DNA from: Sulfitobacter sediminilitoris
GTDB lineage: Bacteria; Pseudomonadota; Alphaproteobacteria; Rhodobacterales; Rhodobacteraceae
NCBI RefSeq assembly: GCF_010667575.1
Contig: NZ_JAABNT010000003.1
Location: 62,001-126,000, forward strand
Length of the DNA stretch: 64,000 bases
Reading direction: 5' to 3'
In this document: piece after piece, positions 34,295-45,215 of the stretch
Position numbering within the stretch: position 1 is the stretch's first letter
Layout: every line of letters begins with the position of its first letter
The notes under the pieces: generated by a model
The model's database searches: none
What the model saw: the letters and a program-made list of their open reading frames with translations, nothing else
Told to the model about the DNA's origin: nothing
Program-made: the position numbers and the translations under genes

Positions 34295-35010
34295 GACATG
34301 TTTTGGTCACAGGTGGCGGGTCAGGCATTGGTCGGTCGGTCGCGCAGGATTTCGCGGCAAATGGAGATCACGTCACCATTGCAGGGCGTCGGATGGACGC
34401 GCTGGAGGAGACAAACGCTGGTGGGGACATGCGCTGTTTGCAGGTCGATGTGACGGATGAGGCATCGGTAAAAGCACTGTTTGACAAACCCTATGACGTG
34501 GTTGTTGCCAATGCGGGCGCAGGGCATGCGATGCCCGTAAAGGATATGCCGTTGCAGGTGTGGAACGACACGTTGGCGGTGAACCTGACGGGCGTCTTCC
34601 TGACATTCCGCGCGGCGCTGGCGGATATGCAACCGGGGGGGCGGCTTATCGCGATGGCGTCGATTGCAAGCCTGAAGGGCGGTGCGAACCTGGCGGCCTA
34701 TGCTGGGGCCAAGCATGGTGTATTGGGGTTGGTCCGGTCGCTTGCCATCGAAGTGGCAAAATCCGGGATTACCTGCAATGCGGTCTGCCCGGGGTTTGTG
34801 GACACGGCGATGGCTGACGGTGCAGTGCGCAACGTGATGAAACGCATGGAAGTGGACCGTGTGACCGCTGAGAAGATGCTGGTGTCAAACAACCCGATGC
34901 GCCGGATGATCACTACTGACGAGGTCGTGGCTGCCGTGCGTTTCCTTGCCTCGCCAGAGGCATCAATGATCAATGGCCATGATCTCGTGGTCTCGGGCGG
35001 CGAAATATGA
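34291..35010 (+). CDS. SDR-family dehydrogenase of anthraniloyl-CoA pathway
   Basis: A 239-residue short-chain dehydrogenase started at ATG 34291, which overlaps the preceding stop by four bases; a longer frame exists but its N-terminus lies in the upstream gene. It has [13 protein letters not shown], the catalytic Ser in MASIAS and a regular YAGAK box. It probably acts as a 3-hydroxyacyl-CoA-type dehydrogenase in the beta-oxidation-like steps after ring reduction; the exact substrate is inferred from position. Confidence 0.85.
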   Translation: MRHVLVTGGGSGIGRSVAQDFAANGDHVTIAGRRMDALEETNAGGDMRCLQVDVTDEASVKALFDKPYDVVVANAGAGHAMPVKDMPLQVWNDTLAVNLTGVFLTFRAALADMQPGGRLIAMASIASLKGGANLAAYAGAKHGVLGLVRSLAIEVAKSGITCNAVCPGFVDTAMADGAVRNVMKRMEVDRVTAEKMLVSNNPMRRMITTDEVVAAVRFLASPEASMINGHDLVVSGGEI

Positions 35011-35480
35011 CTGCTGCCAAGGACCGCGTACGGCTTTGGCTGCGGCTGCTGAAAGTGGTGCGCGGTATCGAGCATGAGTTGCGCGACAAGCTGCGCCGCG
35101 AGCACAACACGACACTGCCGCGCTTTGACGTCATGTCAGCGCTGTCACGCCACCCTGAGGGCTTGAAGATGAGCAAGCTCAGCGGGGTGCTCCGCGTCTC
35201 TAATGGCAACGTCACCGGTATCGCTGACCGCCTGAGTGAGGAAGGTCTGGTCGAGCGTGTCGCCGTGCCCGGTGATCGACGGGCCACGGTATTGCGCCTG
35301 ACCAAGGCTGGCCAGAAAGAATTCGAAACGCAGGCACAGGCGCATGAAGACTGGATCAACGGCATGCTTAGCGGGGTCAGCCCGGAAGACGCCCGTGCCA
35401 TGGCTGAACGGCTGCAGGCCTTTGCCGCCGCTGCCGAAGCACATGTAGAAATGACAAAGGAACCCGCCCATGCGCAGTGA
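35007..35480 (+). CDS. MarR-family transcriptional regulator
   Basis: A 157-residue regulator with the winged-helix core [20 protein letters not shown] through [20 protein letters not shown], and the wing [14 protein letters not shown]. It sits inside the operon it probably controls, with 4- and 11-base overlaps to its neighbours. BadR/HcaR-like members respond to aromatic acyl-CoA esters, which fits the pathway. The dyad at 31911-31928 is the likely target. Confidence 0.9.
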   Translation: MTAAKDRVRLWLRLLKVVRGIEHELRDKLRREHNTTLPRFDVMSALSRHPEGLKMSKLSGVLRVSNGNVTGIADRLSEEGLVERVAVPGDRRATVLRLTKAGQKEFETQAQAHEDWINGMLSGVSPEDARAMAERLQAFAAAAEAHVEMTKEPAHAQ

Positions 35481-36270
35481 TGTGAAACATTTTCTATGCG
35501 AGATTGAGAGTGGCATCGCCACCGTTCGCCTTGACAGACCCGACCGTAAGAACCCGCTGACTTTTGATAGCTATGCTGAGTTACGCGATTGGTTTCGTGA
35601 TCTGGTCTATGCGGATGACGTTGACGTTGTGATCTTTGGTTCCAACGGTGGCAACTTTAGTTCTGGCGGCGATGTGCATGATATCATTGGGCCATTGACG
35701 CGCATGAACATGAAGGAATTGCTGCAGTTCACCCGTATGACGGGCGACCTGGTCAAGGCAATCGTGAACTGTGGCAAACCTGTCATAGCAGCCGTGGATG
35801 GCATTTGCGTCGGTGCCGGGGCCATCATTGCCATGGCGTCGGATCTGCGCATCGGCACGCCTGAGGCCAAGACCGCGTTCCTGTTTACCCGGGTTGGCCT
35901 TGCGGGTTGCGACATGGGTGCCTGTGCGATCCTGCCGCGCATCATCGGCCAGACCCGTGCGGCTGAGTTGCTTTATACGGGCCGCTCCATGTCAGCGGAT
36001 GAGGGCGAGCGGTGGGGCTTCTTCAACCGGTTGGTTTCATCAGGTGATCTGGACGCTGATGCGCTCGCCTTGGCCAAGCAAATTCAGGCCGGTCCGAATT
36101 TCGCGCATATGATGACCAAGACAATGCTGGCGCAGGAATGGTCAATGTCCATTGAGCAGGCCATCGAGGCAGAGGCGCAGGCGCAGGCGATTTGCATGCA
36201 GACCGGCGATTTCGAGCGTGCCTACAAGGCGTTCGTCGCCAAGGAGCGCCCAGTTTTCGAGGGGGATTGA
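35470..36270 (+). CDS. Enoyl-CoA hydratase/isomerase family protein
   Basis: A 266-residue crotonase-fold protein. The oxyanion-hole segments are [13 protein letters not shown] and [40 protein letters not shown] holds the second active-site loop. It lies between the MarR and acyl-CoA dehydrogenase genes and should act on the ring-opened or cyclic enoyl-CoA intermediates of the anthraniloyl-CoA route. Confidence 0.9.
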   Translation: MRSDVKHFLCEIESGIATVRLDRPDRKNPLTFDSYAELRDWFRDLVYADDVDVVIFGSNGGNFSSGGDVHDIIGPLTRMNMKELLQFTRMTGDLVKAIVNCGKPVIAAVDGICVGAGAIIAMASDLRIGTPEAKTAFLFTRVGLAGCDMGACAILPRIIGQTRAAELLYTGRSMSADEGERWGFFNRLVSSGDLDADALALAKQIQAGPNFAHMMTKTMLAQEWSMSIEQAIEAEAQAQAICMQTGDFERAYKAFVAKERPVFEGD

Positions 36271-36327
36271 GCGTGGCGAGGGGGGTATTCGAATTGTATT
36301 GGAAAGATGAAGCAGGGGGACGGCGCA

Positions 36328-37476
36328 ATGTCTGATCGGTCGTTCCTGGCGTGGCCGTTTTTCGAAGATCGGCATCGTGAACTGGCGGAGGCGCTGGATG
36401 CCTGGGCGGCGGTACATCTGTCGGCGGTCGATCATTCAGACACCGATGCCGCCTGTCGCGAGATTGTGCGGATGCTGGGCGAGGGGGGCTGGTTGCGCCA
36501 TTCGGGGGCCGCTGCGGGTGAAAGCCTCGATGTGCGCAGCCTTTGCCTGATCCGGGAGACCCTCGCGCGTCATGACGGGCTGGCGGATTTCGCCTTTGCC
36601 ATGCAGGGGCTCGGGACCGGCGCGATCTCGCTTTTCGGCACACCGGAACAGCAGGCGGAGTGGCTGCCGAAGACCCGCAGCGGAGCCGCGATCTCGGCCT
36701 TTGCGCTGACCGAGCCGCAATCGGGGTCGGACGTGGCGGCATCTACCATGACGGCCGAGACGGATGGCAACGGTTTCGTGCTGAACGGCCGCAAGACCTG
36801 GATTTCGAACGGCGGCATTGCGGATGTCTACACCGTCTTTGCCCGCACCGGAGAAGCGCCGGGCGCCAAGGGGTTGTCGGCTTTCGTCGTTCCGGCCGAC
36901 ACGCCGGGGCTCAAGGTGGAAGAGCGGCTTGAGGTGATGGCGCCGCACCCTTTGGCCACGTTGCATTTTGACAGTGTGAAAATTCCCGGCTCCGCGCTGA
37001 TCGGAGAGCGCGGCAGAGGCTTTGGGATCGCCATGTCGGTTCTGGATGTGTTCCGGTCCACCGTGGCGGCAGCGGCACTTGGATTTGCCCGGCGGGCTTT
37101 GGACGAGGCGATTGATCGGGTCACCAGCCGCAAGGTGCAGGGCGCGCCCTTGAGCGAATTGCAGATGGTTCAGGGGCATATCGCCGACATGGCCGTTGAC
37201 GTGGATGCCAGTGCGCTGCTGGTTTACCGCGCGGCATGGACCAAGGACAGCGGTGCGGCGAGGGTCACGCGCGAGGCGGCCATGGCAAAGCTTTTTGCCA
37301 CGGATCACGCGCAGCAGGTGATTGACAAGGCAGTCCAGTTGCACGGAGGCGACGGTGTGCGGCATGGGCAGATGGTTGAAAGCCTCTACCGCGAAATCCG
37401 TGCGCTTCGCATCTACGAAGGCGCATCAGACGTGCAGCGTGTCGTCATTGCGCGCCAGACACTTGGGGGAAGATAA
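36328..37476 (+). CDS. Acyl-CoA dehydrogenase
   Basis: A 382-residue FAD enzyme. ATG 36328 is chosen because it follows AGGGGGA at a good distance; an ATG seven codons earlier has poor spacing. Family signs are [15 protein letters not shown], the FAD-binding WISNGG, and the C-terminal [20 protein letters not shown] with [17 protein letters not shown]. It belongs to the same operon as the CoA ligase that starts one base after its stop. Confidence 0.92.
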   Translation: MSDRSFLAWPFFEDRHRELAEALDAWAAVHLSAVDHSDTDAACREIVRMLGEGGWLRHSGAAAGESLDVRSLCLIRETLARHDGLADFAFAMQGLGTGAISLFGTPEQQAEWLPKTRSGAAISAFALTEPQSGSDVAASTMTAETDGNGFVLNGRKTWISNGGIADVYTVFARTGEAPGAKGLSAFVVPADTPGLKVEERLEVMAPHPLATLHFDSVKIPGSALIGERGRGFGIAMSVLDVFRSTVAAAALGFARRALDEAIDRVTSRKVQGAPLSELQMVQGHIADMAVDVDASALLVYRAAWTKDSGAARVTREAAMAKLFATDHAQQVIDKAVQLHGGDGVRHGQMVESLYREIRALRIYEGASDVQRVVIARQTLGGR

Positions 37477-37477
37477 G

Positions 37478-39097
37478 ATGCTGGGACCATCGGCGCATAC
37501 GGATCAATTCGCGCGCGAGAATCTGCCGGATGAGAGCCTTTGGCCCGATCTGTTGCTGGACGGATTTGACTATCCCGACCGCTTGAACGTCGGCGTTGAA
37601 CTCACGGATAAGATGGTCGAAAAAGGGTTCGGAGATCACACCGCGCTGATCGGAAACGGCCGGCGCCGGACCTACAAGGAGCTGAGCGACTGGACCAATC
37701 GGCTTGCGGGGTCGCTTGTTGAAAATCTGGGCGTGAAACCGGGTAATCGGGTGTTGATCCGTTCGGCAAACAATCCGGCGATGGTTGCTTGCTGGCTGGC
37801 AGCGACCAAGGCGGGCGCGGTCGTGGTCAACACCATGCCGATGCTTCGCGCGGGAGAGCTTGGCGCGATCGTGGACAAGGCTGAAATCACGCACGCGCTG
37901 TGTGATACGCGGCTGATGGACGAGATGACGACCTGTGCCAAGACGTCGAAGTTTCTCAAGACGGTTGTCGGCTTTGACGGGACAAGCAACCACGACGCAG
38001 AACTGGATCGGCTGGCGCTGGAAAAGCCGGTGCAGTTCGACGCAGTCGAGACCAGTCAGGATGACGTGGCATTGTTGGGCTTTACGTCGGGAACCACCGG
38101 TGATCCAAAGGCGACGATGCATTTCCACCGCGATCTGCTGATCATCGCGGACGGTTATGCCAGGGAAGTGCTTGGCGTCACCCCGGATGACGTCTTTGTC
38201 GGGTCACCGCCCCTGGCGTTCACCTTTGGCTTGGGGGGGCTTGCGGTCTTCCCCTTGCGTTTCGGCGCGGCAGCGACCCTGCTGGAAACCGCCAGCCCGC
38301 CCAACATGATCGAGATCATCGAGAAATTCAAAGCGACGGTCTGTTTCACCGCGCCGACCGCATACCGTGCGATGTTGCAGGCGATGGACGAGGGGGCAGA
38401 CCTATCTTCTCTTCGCGCCGCTGTGAGCGCGGGCGAGACGTTGCCGGCACCTGTTTACCACGATTGGAAGGACAAGACCGGCAAGCCGATGCTGGATGGC
38501 ATCGGGGCGACCGAGATGCTGCATATTTTTATCTCCAATCGGTTTGACGATCACAAGGCCGCCTGCACGGGCAAACCGGTGACGGGCTACGAGGCCAAGA
38601 TCATTGACGAAAACGGAGACGAGGTGCCGCGGGGTGTGGTCGGGCGGCTTGCCGTGCGGGGGCCCACGGGCTGCAGATATCTCGCCGATGACCGTCAAAA
38701 GGTCTATGTGCAGGACGGCTGGAACATCACAGGGGACAGCTTCACCATGGACGCCGACGGCTATCTGCACTTTGCCGCGCGCAACGATGATATGATTATT
38801 TCGGCGGGCTACAACATCGCCGGTCCCGAGGTTGAGGCGGCACTGCTCAGCCATCCAGCAGTCAGTGAATGCGGCGTCGTTGGTGCGCCAGATGAGGCAC
38901 GGGGCGCCATCGTGCAGGCCCATGTCGTCCTTGTGGATGGCGTCACAGGCGATGACGCCTTGGTCAAGGAATTGCAGGATCACGTGAAAAACACGATAGC
39001 CCCCTACAAGTACCCTAGGGACATCAAGTTCATCGATGCCTTGCCCAAGACAGCAACGGGCAAGATCCAGCGCTTTGCCTTGCGGGGAAAAGCATGA
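37478..39097 (+). CDS. abmG: 2-aminobenzoate(anthranilate)-CoA ligase
   Basis: A 539-residue AMP-forming ligase started at ATG 37478, one base after the preceding stop; the frame is open further upstream inside the dehydrogenase gene. Motifs are the phosphate loop [17 protein letters not shown], the A5-type [11 protein letters not shown], the hinge [17 protein letters not shown] and the catalytic Lys near the end in [14 protein letters not shown]. It resembles benzoate/aminobenzoate-CoA ligases and would feed anthranilate from kynureninase to the monooxygenase. Benzoate or salicylate are alternatives. Confidence 0.85.
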   Translation: MLGPSAHTDQFARENLPDESLWPDLLLDGFDYPDRLNVGVELTDKMVEKGFGDHTALIGNGRRRTYKELSDWTNRLAGSLVENLGVKPGNRVLIRSANNPAMVACWLAATKAGAVVVNTMPMLRAGELGAIVDKAEITHALCDTRLMDEMTTCAKTSKFLKTVVGFDGTSNHDAELDRLALEKPVQFDAVETSQDDVALLGFTSGTTGDPKATMHFHRDLLIIADGYAREVLGVTPDDVFVGSPPLAFTFGLGGLAVFPLRFGAAATLLETASPPNMIEIIEKFKATVCFTAPTAYRAMLQAMDEGADLSSLRAAVSAGETLPAPVYHDWKDKTGKPMLDGIGATEMLHIFISNRFDDHKAACTGKPVTGYEAKIIDENGDEVPRGVVGRLAVRGPTGCRYLADDRQKVYVQDGWNITGDSFTMDADGYLHFAARNDDMIISAGYNIAGPEVEAALLSHPAVSECGVVGAPDEARGAIVQAHVVLVDGVTGDDALVKELQDHVKNTIAPYKYPRDIKFIDALPKTATGKIQRFALRGKA

Positions 39098-39921
39098 GCG
39101 AATTTGATACAGCCTCCGAAGGGGCGAAGATGGATTTCGCCAAGGACATGTCCTATGGCGATTATCTTGGGCTGGATGCGATCCTGTCCTCGCAACATCC
39201 GCTGAGCGCCGCGCATGATGAGATGCTTTTCATCGTGCAGCATCAGACGTCGGAGCTTTGGATGCGTCTGGCGATCCACGAGCTGCAGGCGGCGCGGGCG
39301 GTGATGTTGGAGGGCAATCTGCAGCCTGCGTTCAAGATGTTGACCCGCGTGGCGCGCATTTTCGAGCAGTTGAATTCGGCATGGGATGTATTGCGCACCA
39401 TGACGCCCAGCGAATACACCGCGTTCCGACCGTCGCTTGGAAATTCGTCCGGGTTCCAATCGCACCAGTACCGACTGGTCGAATACCTGCTTGGCAACCG
39501 TATCGGTGCCCTGATGAAGCTGCATGAGCACAAACCGGTGGCCTTTGAGGCGCTGAACAATGAATTGCAGCAACCAAGCCTGTACCAGGTGGCGATCGGT
39601 ATAGCCTGCGACCGGTTGCAGGTGCCCTCATTGGCGGGGCCGCCAAGTCAGGGCGACTGGCTGGCAGATCAGGCGGTGCAGGATGTCTGGCAAAAGGTTT
39701 ATGAAGACCCGGCAACGCATTGGGAACTCTACGAATTGGCGGAAAAGCTGGTCGATCTTGAGGATTATTTCCGCCGCTGGCGTTTCAACCATGTCACGAC
39801 CGTTGAGCGGATCATCGGGTTCAAACGCGGCACTGGCGGCACGTCCGGGGTGGCCTATCTGCGCAAGATGTTGGAAGTAGAGCTTTTTCCCGAGCTATGG
39901 CACGTCAGAGGAGCACTGTAG
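39094..39921 (+). CDS. kynA: Tryptophan 2,3-dioxygenase
   Basis: A 275-residue heme dioxygenase. The N-terminal [19 protein letters not shown] and [14 protein letters not shown] carry the substrate-side His and Arg region; the proximal heme His is in [12 protein letters not shown], followed by the family signature [17 protein letters not shown]. It opens the indole ring to N-formylkynurenine. It overlaps the ligase gene by four bases and abuts kynureninase. A kynurenine formamidase is not present in the window. Confidence 0.95.
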   Translation: MSEFDTASEGAKMDFAKDMSYGDYLGLDAILSSQHPLSAAHDEMLFIVQHQTSELWMRLAIHELQAARAVMLEGNLQPAFKMLTRVARIFEQLNSAWDVLRTMTPSEYTAFRPSLGNSSGFQSHQYRLVEYLLGNRIGALMKLHEHKPVAFEALNNELQQPSLYQVAIGIACDRLQVPSLAGPPSQGDWLADQAVQDVWQKVYEDPATHWELYELAEKLVDLEDYFRRWRFNHVTTVERIIGFKRGTGGTSGVAYLRKMLEVELFPELWHVRGAL

Positions 39922-41112
39922 GTGGCGAACGTATTGAAAAAAGAGCACTTCATCATGCCGGAAGGCGTGGTGTACCTCGATGGTAACTCGCTGGGTCCGA
40001 TGCCAAAATCGGTGCCCGAACGTGTTGCAGGAGTGATGACCGAAGAATGGGCGCAGATGCTGATCCGGGGCTGGAACAAGGCCGGTTGGATGTCCATGCC
40101 GTCCGAGGTGGGAAATGCCGTGGGGCGTCTCATCGGTGCTGCCGAAGGCACTGTGGTGATGGGAGATACCCTGTCCGTGAAAGTCTATCAGGCGCTGGCT
40201 GCGGGGTTGAAGATGCGGCCCGACCGAAAGGTGATCCTGAGCGATAACGGAAATTTCCCCAGCGATCTTTATATTGCCGAAGGGCTGGTTGGTCTGCTGG
40301 AGCAGGGTTATGAGTTGCGAACCGTTGATCCGGAAGATGTCGCAGAGGCGATTGGCGAGGATGTTGCGGTTGTGATGCTGACCGAGGTGGATTACCGCAC
40401 CGGGCGCAAGCACGACATGAAGACCGTGACTGAACTTGCCCATGCGGCCGGGGCGGTGATGGTCTGGGACCTTGCGCATTCTGCCGGCGCGATCCCGGTT
40501 GATCTGGCTGGATCGAATTGCGAATTCGCGGTGGGCTGTACCTACAAATACCTCAACGGGGGTCCGGGCGCGCCAGCCTTTATCTACATCCGGCCCGACC
40601 TTGCGGATGAAGCCGAACCGGCGCTCAGCGGCTGGCTTGGCCACGCCAGCCCCTTCGATTTCGATCTGAATTACAAACCTGCCAAGGGAATCGAGCGGAT
40701 GCGGGTCGGCACGCCACCGGTGTTGCAAATGGCCGCGCTGGAAGAGGCGATGAAGGTCTGGGACGGTGTGGATATGACGGACGTGCGTCAGGCTTCCGTC
40801 GCCTTGCAAGAGCAGTTCATCAAGGAAGTAGAGCGTGACGTGCCCGAACTGACGCTCGCCAGCCCACGCGATGCTTCTATCCGTGGCTCACAGGTGTCTT
40901 TCCGGTTTGAGCATGGCTACGCCGCGATGCAGGCACTGATCGATCGCGGTGTGATTGGTGATTTTCGTGCGCCTGACATCATGCGCTTCGGGTTCACGCC
41001 GCTGTATTTGGATGGCGCGAACGTCACCGCCGCTGTTGCGGTCATGAAAGACGTGATGGGAAATAACCTTTGGGACAATGAGGCCTACAAAGTAAAAAGC
41101 CGCGTCACATAA
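39922..41112 (+). CDS. kynU: Kynureninase
   Basis: A 396-residue PLP enzyme with a GTG start directly after the dioxygenase stop. The cofactor lysine is in CTYKYLNGGPGAPAF, the pyridine-nitrogen Asp in VWDLAHSAGAIPVD, and the N-terminus YLDGNSLGPMPKSV is typical. It cleaves kynurenine to anthranilate and alanine, handing anthranilate to the CoA ligase. Last gene of the operon; a hairpin overlaps its stop codon. Confidence 0.95.
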   Translation: MANVLKKEHFIMPEGVVYLDGNSLGPMPKSVPERVAGVMTEEWAQMLIRGWNKAGWMSMPSEVGNAVGRLIGAAEGTVVMGDTLSVKVYQALAAGLKMRPDRKVILSDNGNFPSDLYIAEGLVGLLEQGYELRTVDPEDVAEAIGEDVAVVMLTEVDYRTGRKHDMKTVTELAHAAGAVMVWDLAHSAGAIPVDLAGSNCEFAVGCTYKYLNGGPGAPAFIYIRPDLADEAEPALSGWLGHASPFDFDLNYKPAKGIERMRVGTPPVLQMAALEEAMKVWDGVDMTDVRQASVALQEQFIKEVERDVPELTLASPRDASIRGSQVSFRFEHGYAAMQALIDRGVIGDFRAPDIMRFGFTPLYLDGANVTAAVAVMKDVMGNNLWDNEAYKVKSRVT

Positions 41113-41121
41113 CGCGGCTTT
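41096..41121. terminator. Hairpin at end of kynureninase operon
   Basis: Perfect 9-bp arms AAAGCCGCG and CGCGGCTTT around an 8-base loop, overlapping the kynU stop and ending 9 bases before the stop of convergent pcaG. The arms themselves provide short A and T runs, so it can serve as a terminator for both operons. Confidence 0.75.
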
Positions 41122-41130
41122 CTGATTCTA

Positions 41131-41724
41131 TCAAACGTCGAAAAAGATCGTTTCATCAGGGCCTTGCAGGTGGATGTCAAAGCGGTAAACGCCCGATCCT
41201 TCTGCCTGTGCAAGCAATGTTTTTGCGCGGACGCTGTGTTCTATCCGGCCCAGCACCGGGTCACTGTCGTTCTGCGGTGCGTCGGCGAAATACGCACGGG
41301 TGTGAAGACCCAGATTGATCCCACGGGCGACAATCCACAGGTTGACATGCGGTGCCTGCGTCCCGCCGGATGGCCAGGCCACGGTACCGGGCTTGATTGT
41401 TTCGAACCGGAAAGACCCGTCTTCGGCGTCGCAGGGACAACGGCCAAAACCAGAGAAATGCGGGTCCGCGCCCTCCTGTCCGGCATAAAGCCCATTCGCA
41501 TCAGCCTGCCATGCTTCGATCATCGCATCACGAAGCGGCGTGCCGGTCCCGTCAAAGATCTGCCCGATCAGCGTGATCCGCTCTCCGGTCGCATCGCCAG
41601 TTATCATGCGCGCGCCCAGGTCTTCTGGGTAAACGCCATGAATACCCGCGAAATTCGGAGTGCAGCCGATATGAACATATGGTCCAGCCGTTTGGCTTGC
41701 TGTTTCTGGATGATCTGTCATCAA
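41131..41724 (-). CDS. pcaG: Protocatechuate 3,4-dioxygenase, alpha subunit
   Basis: A 197-residue intradiol dioxygenase subunit. It has the fold landmarks ([31 protein letters not shown]) but lacks the full Tyr2His2 iron set, as expected for the non-catalytic alpha chain. It overlaps pcaH by four bases, and the two chains form the enzyme that opens protocatechuate to carboxymuconate. Confidence 0.94.
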   Translation of the reverse strand: MMTDHPETASQTAGPYVHIGCTPNFAGIHGVYPEDLGARMITGDATGERITLIGQIFDGTGTPLRDAMIEAWQADANGLYAGQEGADPHFSGFGRCPCDAEDGSFRFETIKPGTVAWPSGGTQAPHVNLWIVARGINLGLHTRAYFADAPQNDSDPVLGRIEHSVRAKTLLAQAEGSGVYRFDIHLQGPDETIFFDV

Positions 41725-42455
41725 AGGCCCTCCATCCGGTTTTCAAACATGGTCTGACGACGGCCACGCAGCGTGATGTCAAACCGGTAGGCACGGGCGT
41801 CCATCGGCAGGGTACGCTCCATGTCCAAGGGCGCAATGAGCCGCTCTACCGCCGCCTTGTCTTGGATGGATCCCACGATCGGGCAACGCCAGATCAACGG
41901 GTCGCCCTCGAAATACATCTGCGTGATCAGCCTTTGCGCAAAACCCGCTCCGAAGATACTGAAATGAATGTGTGATGGCCGCCAGTCATTGGGGCCATTG
42001 GGCCAGGGGTAGGGGCCAGGCAGCACGGTGCGGAACTCATAGCTACCATCCGGCCCAGTAATCACACGCCCGCACCCGCCAAAATTGGGGTCAAGCGGGG
42101 CAAGGTAGCCTTCCTTCTTGTGCCGGTACCGGCCACCTGCGTTCGCTTGCCACACCTCAAGCAGCGCACCCACCACCGGGCGGCCAAACTGGTCCTGAAC
42201 CCGGCCATGCACCACGATACGTGGCCCGATGGCCGACTGGTCCTGCGGGCCGAAGTTGTGCAAAAGGTCCGCATCTTTTGGTCCCAGCAGATCATGACCA
42301 AAGACCGGACCTGTTTCTTCGCTGATCGTCGTGGGAAACGAGAGGGGGGCCGCCTGCGGGCTGCGTTTCACAGAGGTACGGTAGGGTGGGTATAGCGCCA
42401 CCGGGTGGTTTTGCGGCAGCCGCGCGGCATAGCCGCCTTTGGGTATTTCAGTCAT
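41721..42455 (-). CDS. pcaH: Protocatechuate 3,4-dioxygenase, beta subunit
   Basis: A 244-residue iron-bearing subunit. Iron ligands are visible as a Tyr in [16 protein letters not shown], the Tyr of [10 protein letters not shown] and the two His of [12 protein letters not shown]. The N-terminus ([12 protein letters not shown]) is the beta-chain extension. Its ATG overlaps the pobA stop by one base, making a three-gene operon that takes 4-hydroxybenzoate to carboxymuconate. The later pca genes (pcaBCD) and pcaQ are not in the window. Confidence 0.95.
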   Translation of the reverse strand: MTEIPKGGYAARLPQNHPVALYPPYRTSVKRSPQAAPLSFPTTISEETGPVFGHDLLGPKDADLLHNFGPQDQSAIGPRIVVHGRVQDQFGRPVVGALLEVWQANAGGRYRHKKEGYLAPLDPNFGGCGRVITGPDGSYEFRTVLPGPYPWPNGPNDWRPSHIHFSIFGAGFAQRLITQMYFEGDPLIWRCPIVGSIQDKAAVERLIAPLDMERTLPMDARAYRFDITLRGRRQTMFENRMEGL

Positions 42456-43624
42456 CAGTAAGGCAATCCAACGTAGTTTTCAGCGAATGCTTTTTGCGCG
42501 GCCTTGTTGGTGCGCAGGAATTCAAGCTCTGACCGCTGCATGCGGAGATCGAAATCGGTCTGGTCCGGAAACCGGTGCATCAGCGACGAGAACCACCATG
42601 AGAACCGCTCAGCCTTCCAGACACGGTCCAGCGCGCGTTCGGAATAGCGATCAAGGCCATCAGCATCCTGATTAGCATACCACGCCTTCATCCCTTCAAA
42701 CAGGTAATGCACGTCTGACGCGGCCGTATTCAGCCCCTTGGCCCCGGTGGGGGGGACGATGTGCGCGGCGTCGCCGCACAAAAACAGTTGCCCCCAGCGC
42801 ATTGGTTCGGTCACGAAAGACCGCAAGGGCGCGATAGACTTTTCAATCGACGGGCCGGTAACAAGCTTATCGGCGACATCCTCGGGAAGGCGGCGTTTCA
42901 GTTCTGTCCAGAAATCTTCGTCCGACCAGTTATCGACGTGATCGGCCATCGAACACTGGACGTAATAGCGGCTCAAATTCGCATTCCGCATGGAACAAAG
43001 CGCAAAGCCGCGTTCGGAGTTCGCGTAGATCAGTTCGTCATCGACGGGCGGGGTTTCCGACAGGATACCAAGCCAGCCAAAGGGATAGATTTTTTCAAAC
43101 TCGCGGCGCTTGTCTTCGGGAATGGATTTGCGGCTGACCCCGTGGAAGCCGTCACACCCGACAATGTAATCGCAGGTTATCGTGTGGTTCGTTCCGTCTT
43201 GTTCAAAGCTGACGCTGGGGGTGTCGGTATCTGCATCTGAAATGACAACATTTTCGACGTTGAACAGCGTCTGCGCACCAGCAGCCTCTCTTGCATCATA
43301 AAGATCGCGGGTCACTTCTGTCTGGCCGTAGACCATGACCGTGGTGCCGGTATGTTCGGTGAAATCAACGCGAAAGCTGTCGTTTCCATTGGCAATCAAC
43401 GTGCCGTCGTGGGGAATGCCCTGTTCTTTCAGTCTCGCGTCGACGCCCGCCTGCGCGAGCAAACCGACGGTGCCGCGTTCCAGAACGCCCGCACGAATCC
43501 GGCTTAGCACATAATCGCGGGTTTTGCGTTCCAGTACGATCGCCTCGACACCGATGCCATCCAAAAGCTGCCCCAAAAGAAGCCCTGATGGCCCGCCCCC
43601 GATGATTACAACCTGTGTGCGCAT
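42455..43624 (-). CDS. pobA: 4-hydroxybenzoate 3-monooxygenase
   Basis: A 389-residue FAD hydroxylase. Landmarks are the N-terminal [15 protein letters not shown], the [18 protein letters not shown] segment with the Arg residues specific to PobA, the [13 protein letters not shown] (DG motif) and [20 protein letters not shown] near the flavin. It makes protocatechuate for the PcaGH enzyme encoded next. First gene of the operon; no dedicated regulator is adjacent. Confidence 0.95.
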   Translation of the reverse strand: MRTQVVIIGGGPSGLLLGQLLDGIGVEAIVLERKTRDYVLSRIRAGVLERGTVGLLAQAGVDARLKEQGIPHDGTLIANGNDSFRVDFTEHTGTTVMVYGQTEVTRDLYDAREAAGAQTLFNVENVVISDADTDTPSVSFEQDGTNHTITCDYIVGCDGFHGVSRKSIPEDKRREFEKIYPFGWLGILSETPPVDDELIYANSERGFALCSMRNANLSRYYVQCSMADHVDNWSDEDFWTELKRRLPEDVADKLVTGPSIEKSIAPLRSFVTEPMRWGQLFLCGDAAHIVPPTGAKGLNTAASDVHYLFEGMKAWYANQDADGLDRYSERALDRVWKAERFSWWFSSLMHRFPDQTDFDLRMQRSELEFLRTNKAAQKAFAENYVGLPY

Positions 43625-43689
43625 GAATTCCCCCCGCTTTTTTCCGCAACCCTAGCCAAATCTCAGGACAAGGCCAGTGGTAACCTGTT

Positions 43690-44484
43690 CTATTTGCCGC
43701 GTACCATTGGCGATAGCCCGGTTGATATCGCAAACAGCAATGCGGCTGCGGATACGATGCTGGGACCTGTTGGTGTGTCATAGGCAAAGGACGCATAAAG
43801 ACCCGCAAAGACGGACAATGCACCCATTGCGACAGCGCACACCGCCATGCTTTCAGGGCTTCGCGCAAAGGGGCGTGCGGCAGCGGCGGGAATGATCAGC
43901 ATGGCTGCAATCAGCAGCGCGCCAACAACCTTGATCGCCACGGCGACCGTAATCGCCAGAGCGATTGTGAGGATCAGTTGCTCTCGCCTTGGGTTGCCGC
44001 CTGAGGCCGTGGCAAGGTCGGGGTTTAACGTGGCAGTCAGCATCGCTTGCCAGCGCAGGATCAGCAAAAGCGCGACGAGCGCGGCCCCGCCCCAGATCAC
44101 GAGGATATCAAGCGGCGAGACTGCAAGGATATCCCCGAATAAGTAGGCAGACAGGTCCACCCGCTGTCCCGGTACCAAAGATATTGCCACCAGTCCAAAC
44201 GCGAGTCCGGCGTGGGCCAGAACCCCCAGCAGGGCGTCTGTGCTGACGTGCCTTTCTGACAATGCGCTGACAATCAACGCCATGGTCAGTGCAACCAGCA
44301 GTACGCCCGCGAGGATGGGCAGGTCCGTCGCGAGCGCCAGCGCCACGCCCAGAAGGGCGGCATGGCTGGTCGCATCTCCGAAATAAGCCATGCGCCGCCA
44401 GACGACGAAACACCCCAGAGGTGCGGCGGCCAGCGCCACGCCAAGACCTGCAAGGGCAGCACGAACCAGAAAGTCGTCCAACAT
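43690..44484 (-). CDS. znuB: Zinc ABC transporter permease
   Basis: A 264-residue membrane protein of the ABC-3 metal permease family with about seven to eight hydrophobic segments and the conserved SHAALLGVALAL and VVGALLIAAMLIIPAAAAR segments. It overlaps znuC by one base. It passes zinc delivered by ZnuA across the inner membrane. Confidence 0.93.
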   Translation of the reverse strand: MLDDFLVRAALAGLGVALAAAPLGCFVVWRRMAYFGDATSHAALLGVALALATDLPILAGVLLVALTMALIVSALSERHVSTDALLGVLAHAGLAFGLVAISLVPGQRVDLSAYLFGDILAVSPLDILVIWGGAALVALLLILRWQAMLTATLNPDLATASGGNPRREQLILTIALAITVAVAIKVVGALLIAAMLIIPAAAARPFARSPESMAVCAVAMGALSVFAGLYASFAYDTPTGPSIVSAAALLFAISTGLSPMVRGK

Positions 44485-45215
44485 CAGTGTGTGTGTCCGT
44501 GATCGTGATCATGTGCGTGGTCATGATCATGCCGATAAAGCGCAAGCGTGCCTTGGGTTCCTGTGCCGAACAGCGCGCGATACTCGGGCGCGTCGGCCAC
44601 GACCTCCGGTGATCCTTCGCAGCAGATATGACCATTGAGGCACAAAACTCTGTCCGAAGCGGCCATAACCACGTGCAAATCGTGGCTGACCATCAACACC
44701 GCCACTCCCAGTTCCCGCCGGACCTCCTCGATTTGCCGGTAAAACGAAGCGGACCCCGGTTGATCCAAACCTTGCGTCGCTTCGTCCAGGATCAGAATGT
44801 CGGGCCTACCCAGCAAGGCGCGGGCCAGAAGAACACGCTGAAACTGTCCACCGGACAGCTGCGCCATTTGGGCGTCCGCCAGTTCCGGCACACCGGCGCG
44901 GGTCAGGGCCACCGCGATATCCGAAGCCTTTTGCCTATGTGGCAGGTTCAGGAAACGGCGGACGGTCAGGGGCAGGGTCGCATCAATGTGCAATTGTTGA
45001 GGGACATATCCGATCCGCAGACCTTTGGCACGCGTCACGCTGCCGGACACAGGTTGCAGCGCACCAATGACTGCCCGCAAAAGGCTGGATTTGCCTGACC
45101 CGTTTGGCCCTACGATTGTGACGATCTCTCCGCGATCAATACTGAAGGTCACGTCGCGCAAGACAACATCGTTCCCGTAGCCAAGGCACAATCCACGCGT
45201 CTCAATCAGGCTCAT
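44484..45215 (-). CDS. znuC: Zinc ABC transporter ATPase
   Basis: A 243-residue ATPase started at the ATG complementary to 45213-45215, which overlaps the zur stop; a start six codons earlier is also possible. Walker A GPNGSGKSS, signature LSGGQFQR, Walker B ILILDEATQGLD and the H-loop MVSHDLHVV are all present. The C-terminus ends in a His/Asp-rich tail (HDHDHAHDHDHGHTH) that may bind zinc. Confidence 0.93.
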   Translation of the reverse strand: MSLIETRGLCLGYGNDVVLRDVTFSIDRGEIVTIVGPNGSGKSSLLRAVIGALQPVSGSVTRAKGLRIGYVPQQLHIDATLPLTVRRFLNLPHRQKASDIAVALTRAGVPELADAQMAQLSGGQFQRVLLARALLGRPDILILDEATQGLDQPGSASFYRQIEEVRRELGVAVLMVSHDLHVVMAASDRVLCLNGHICCEGSPEVVADAPEYRALFGTGTQGTLALYRHDHDHAHDHDHGHTH

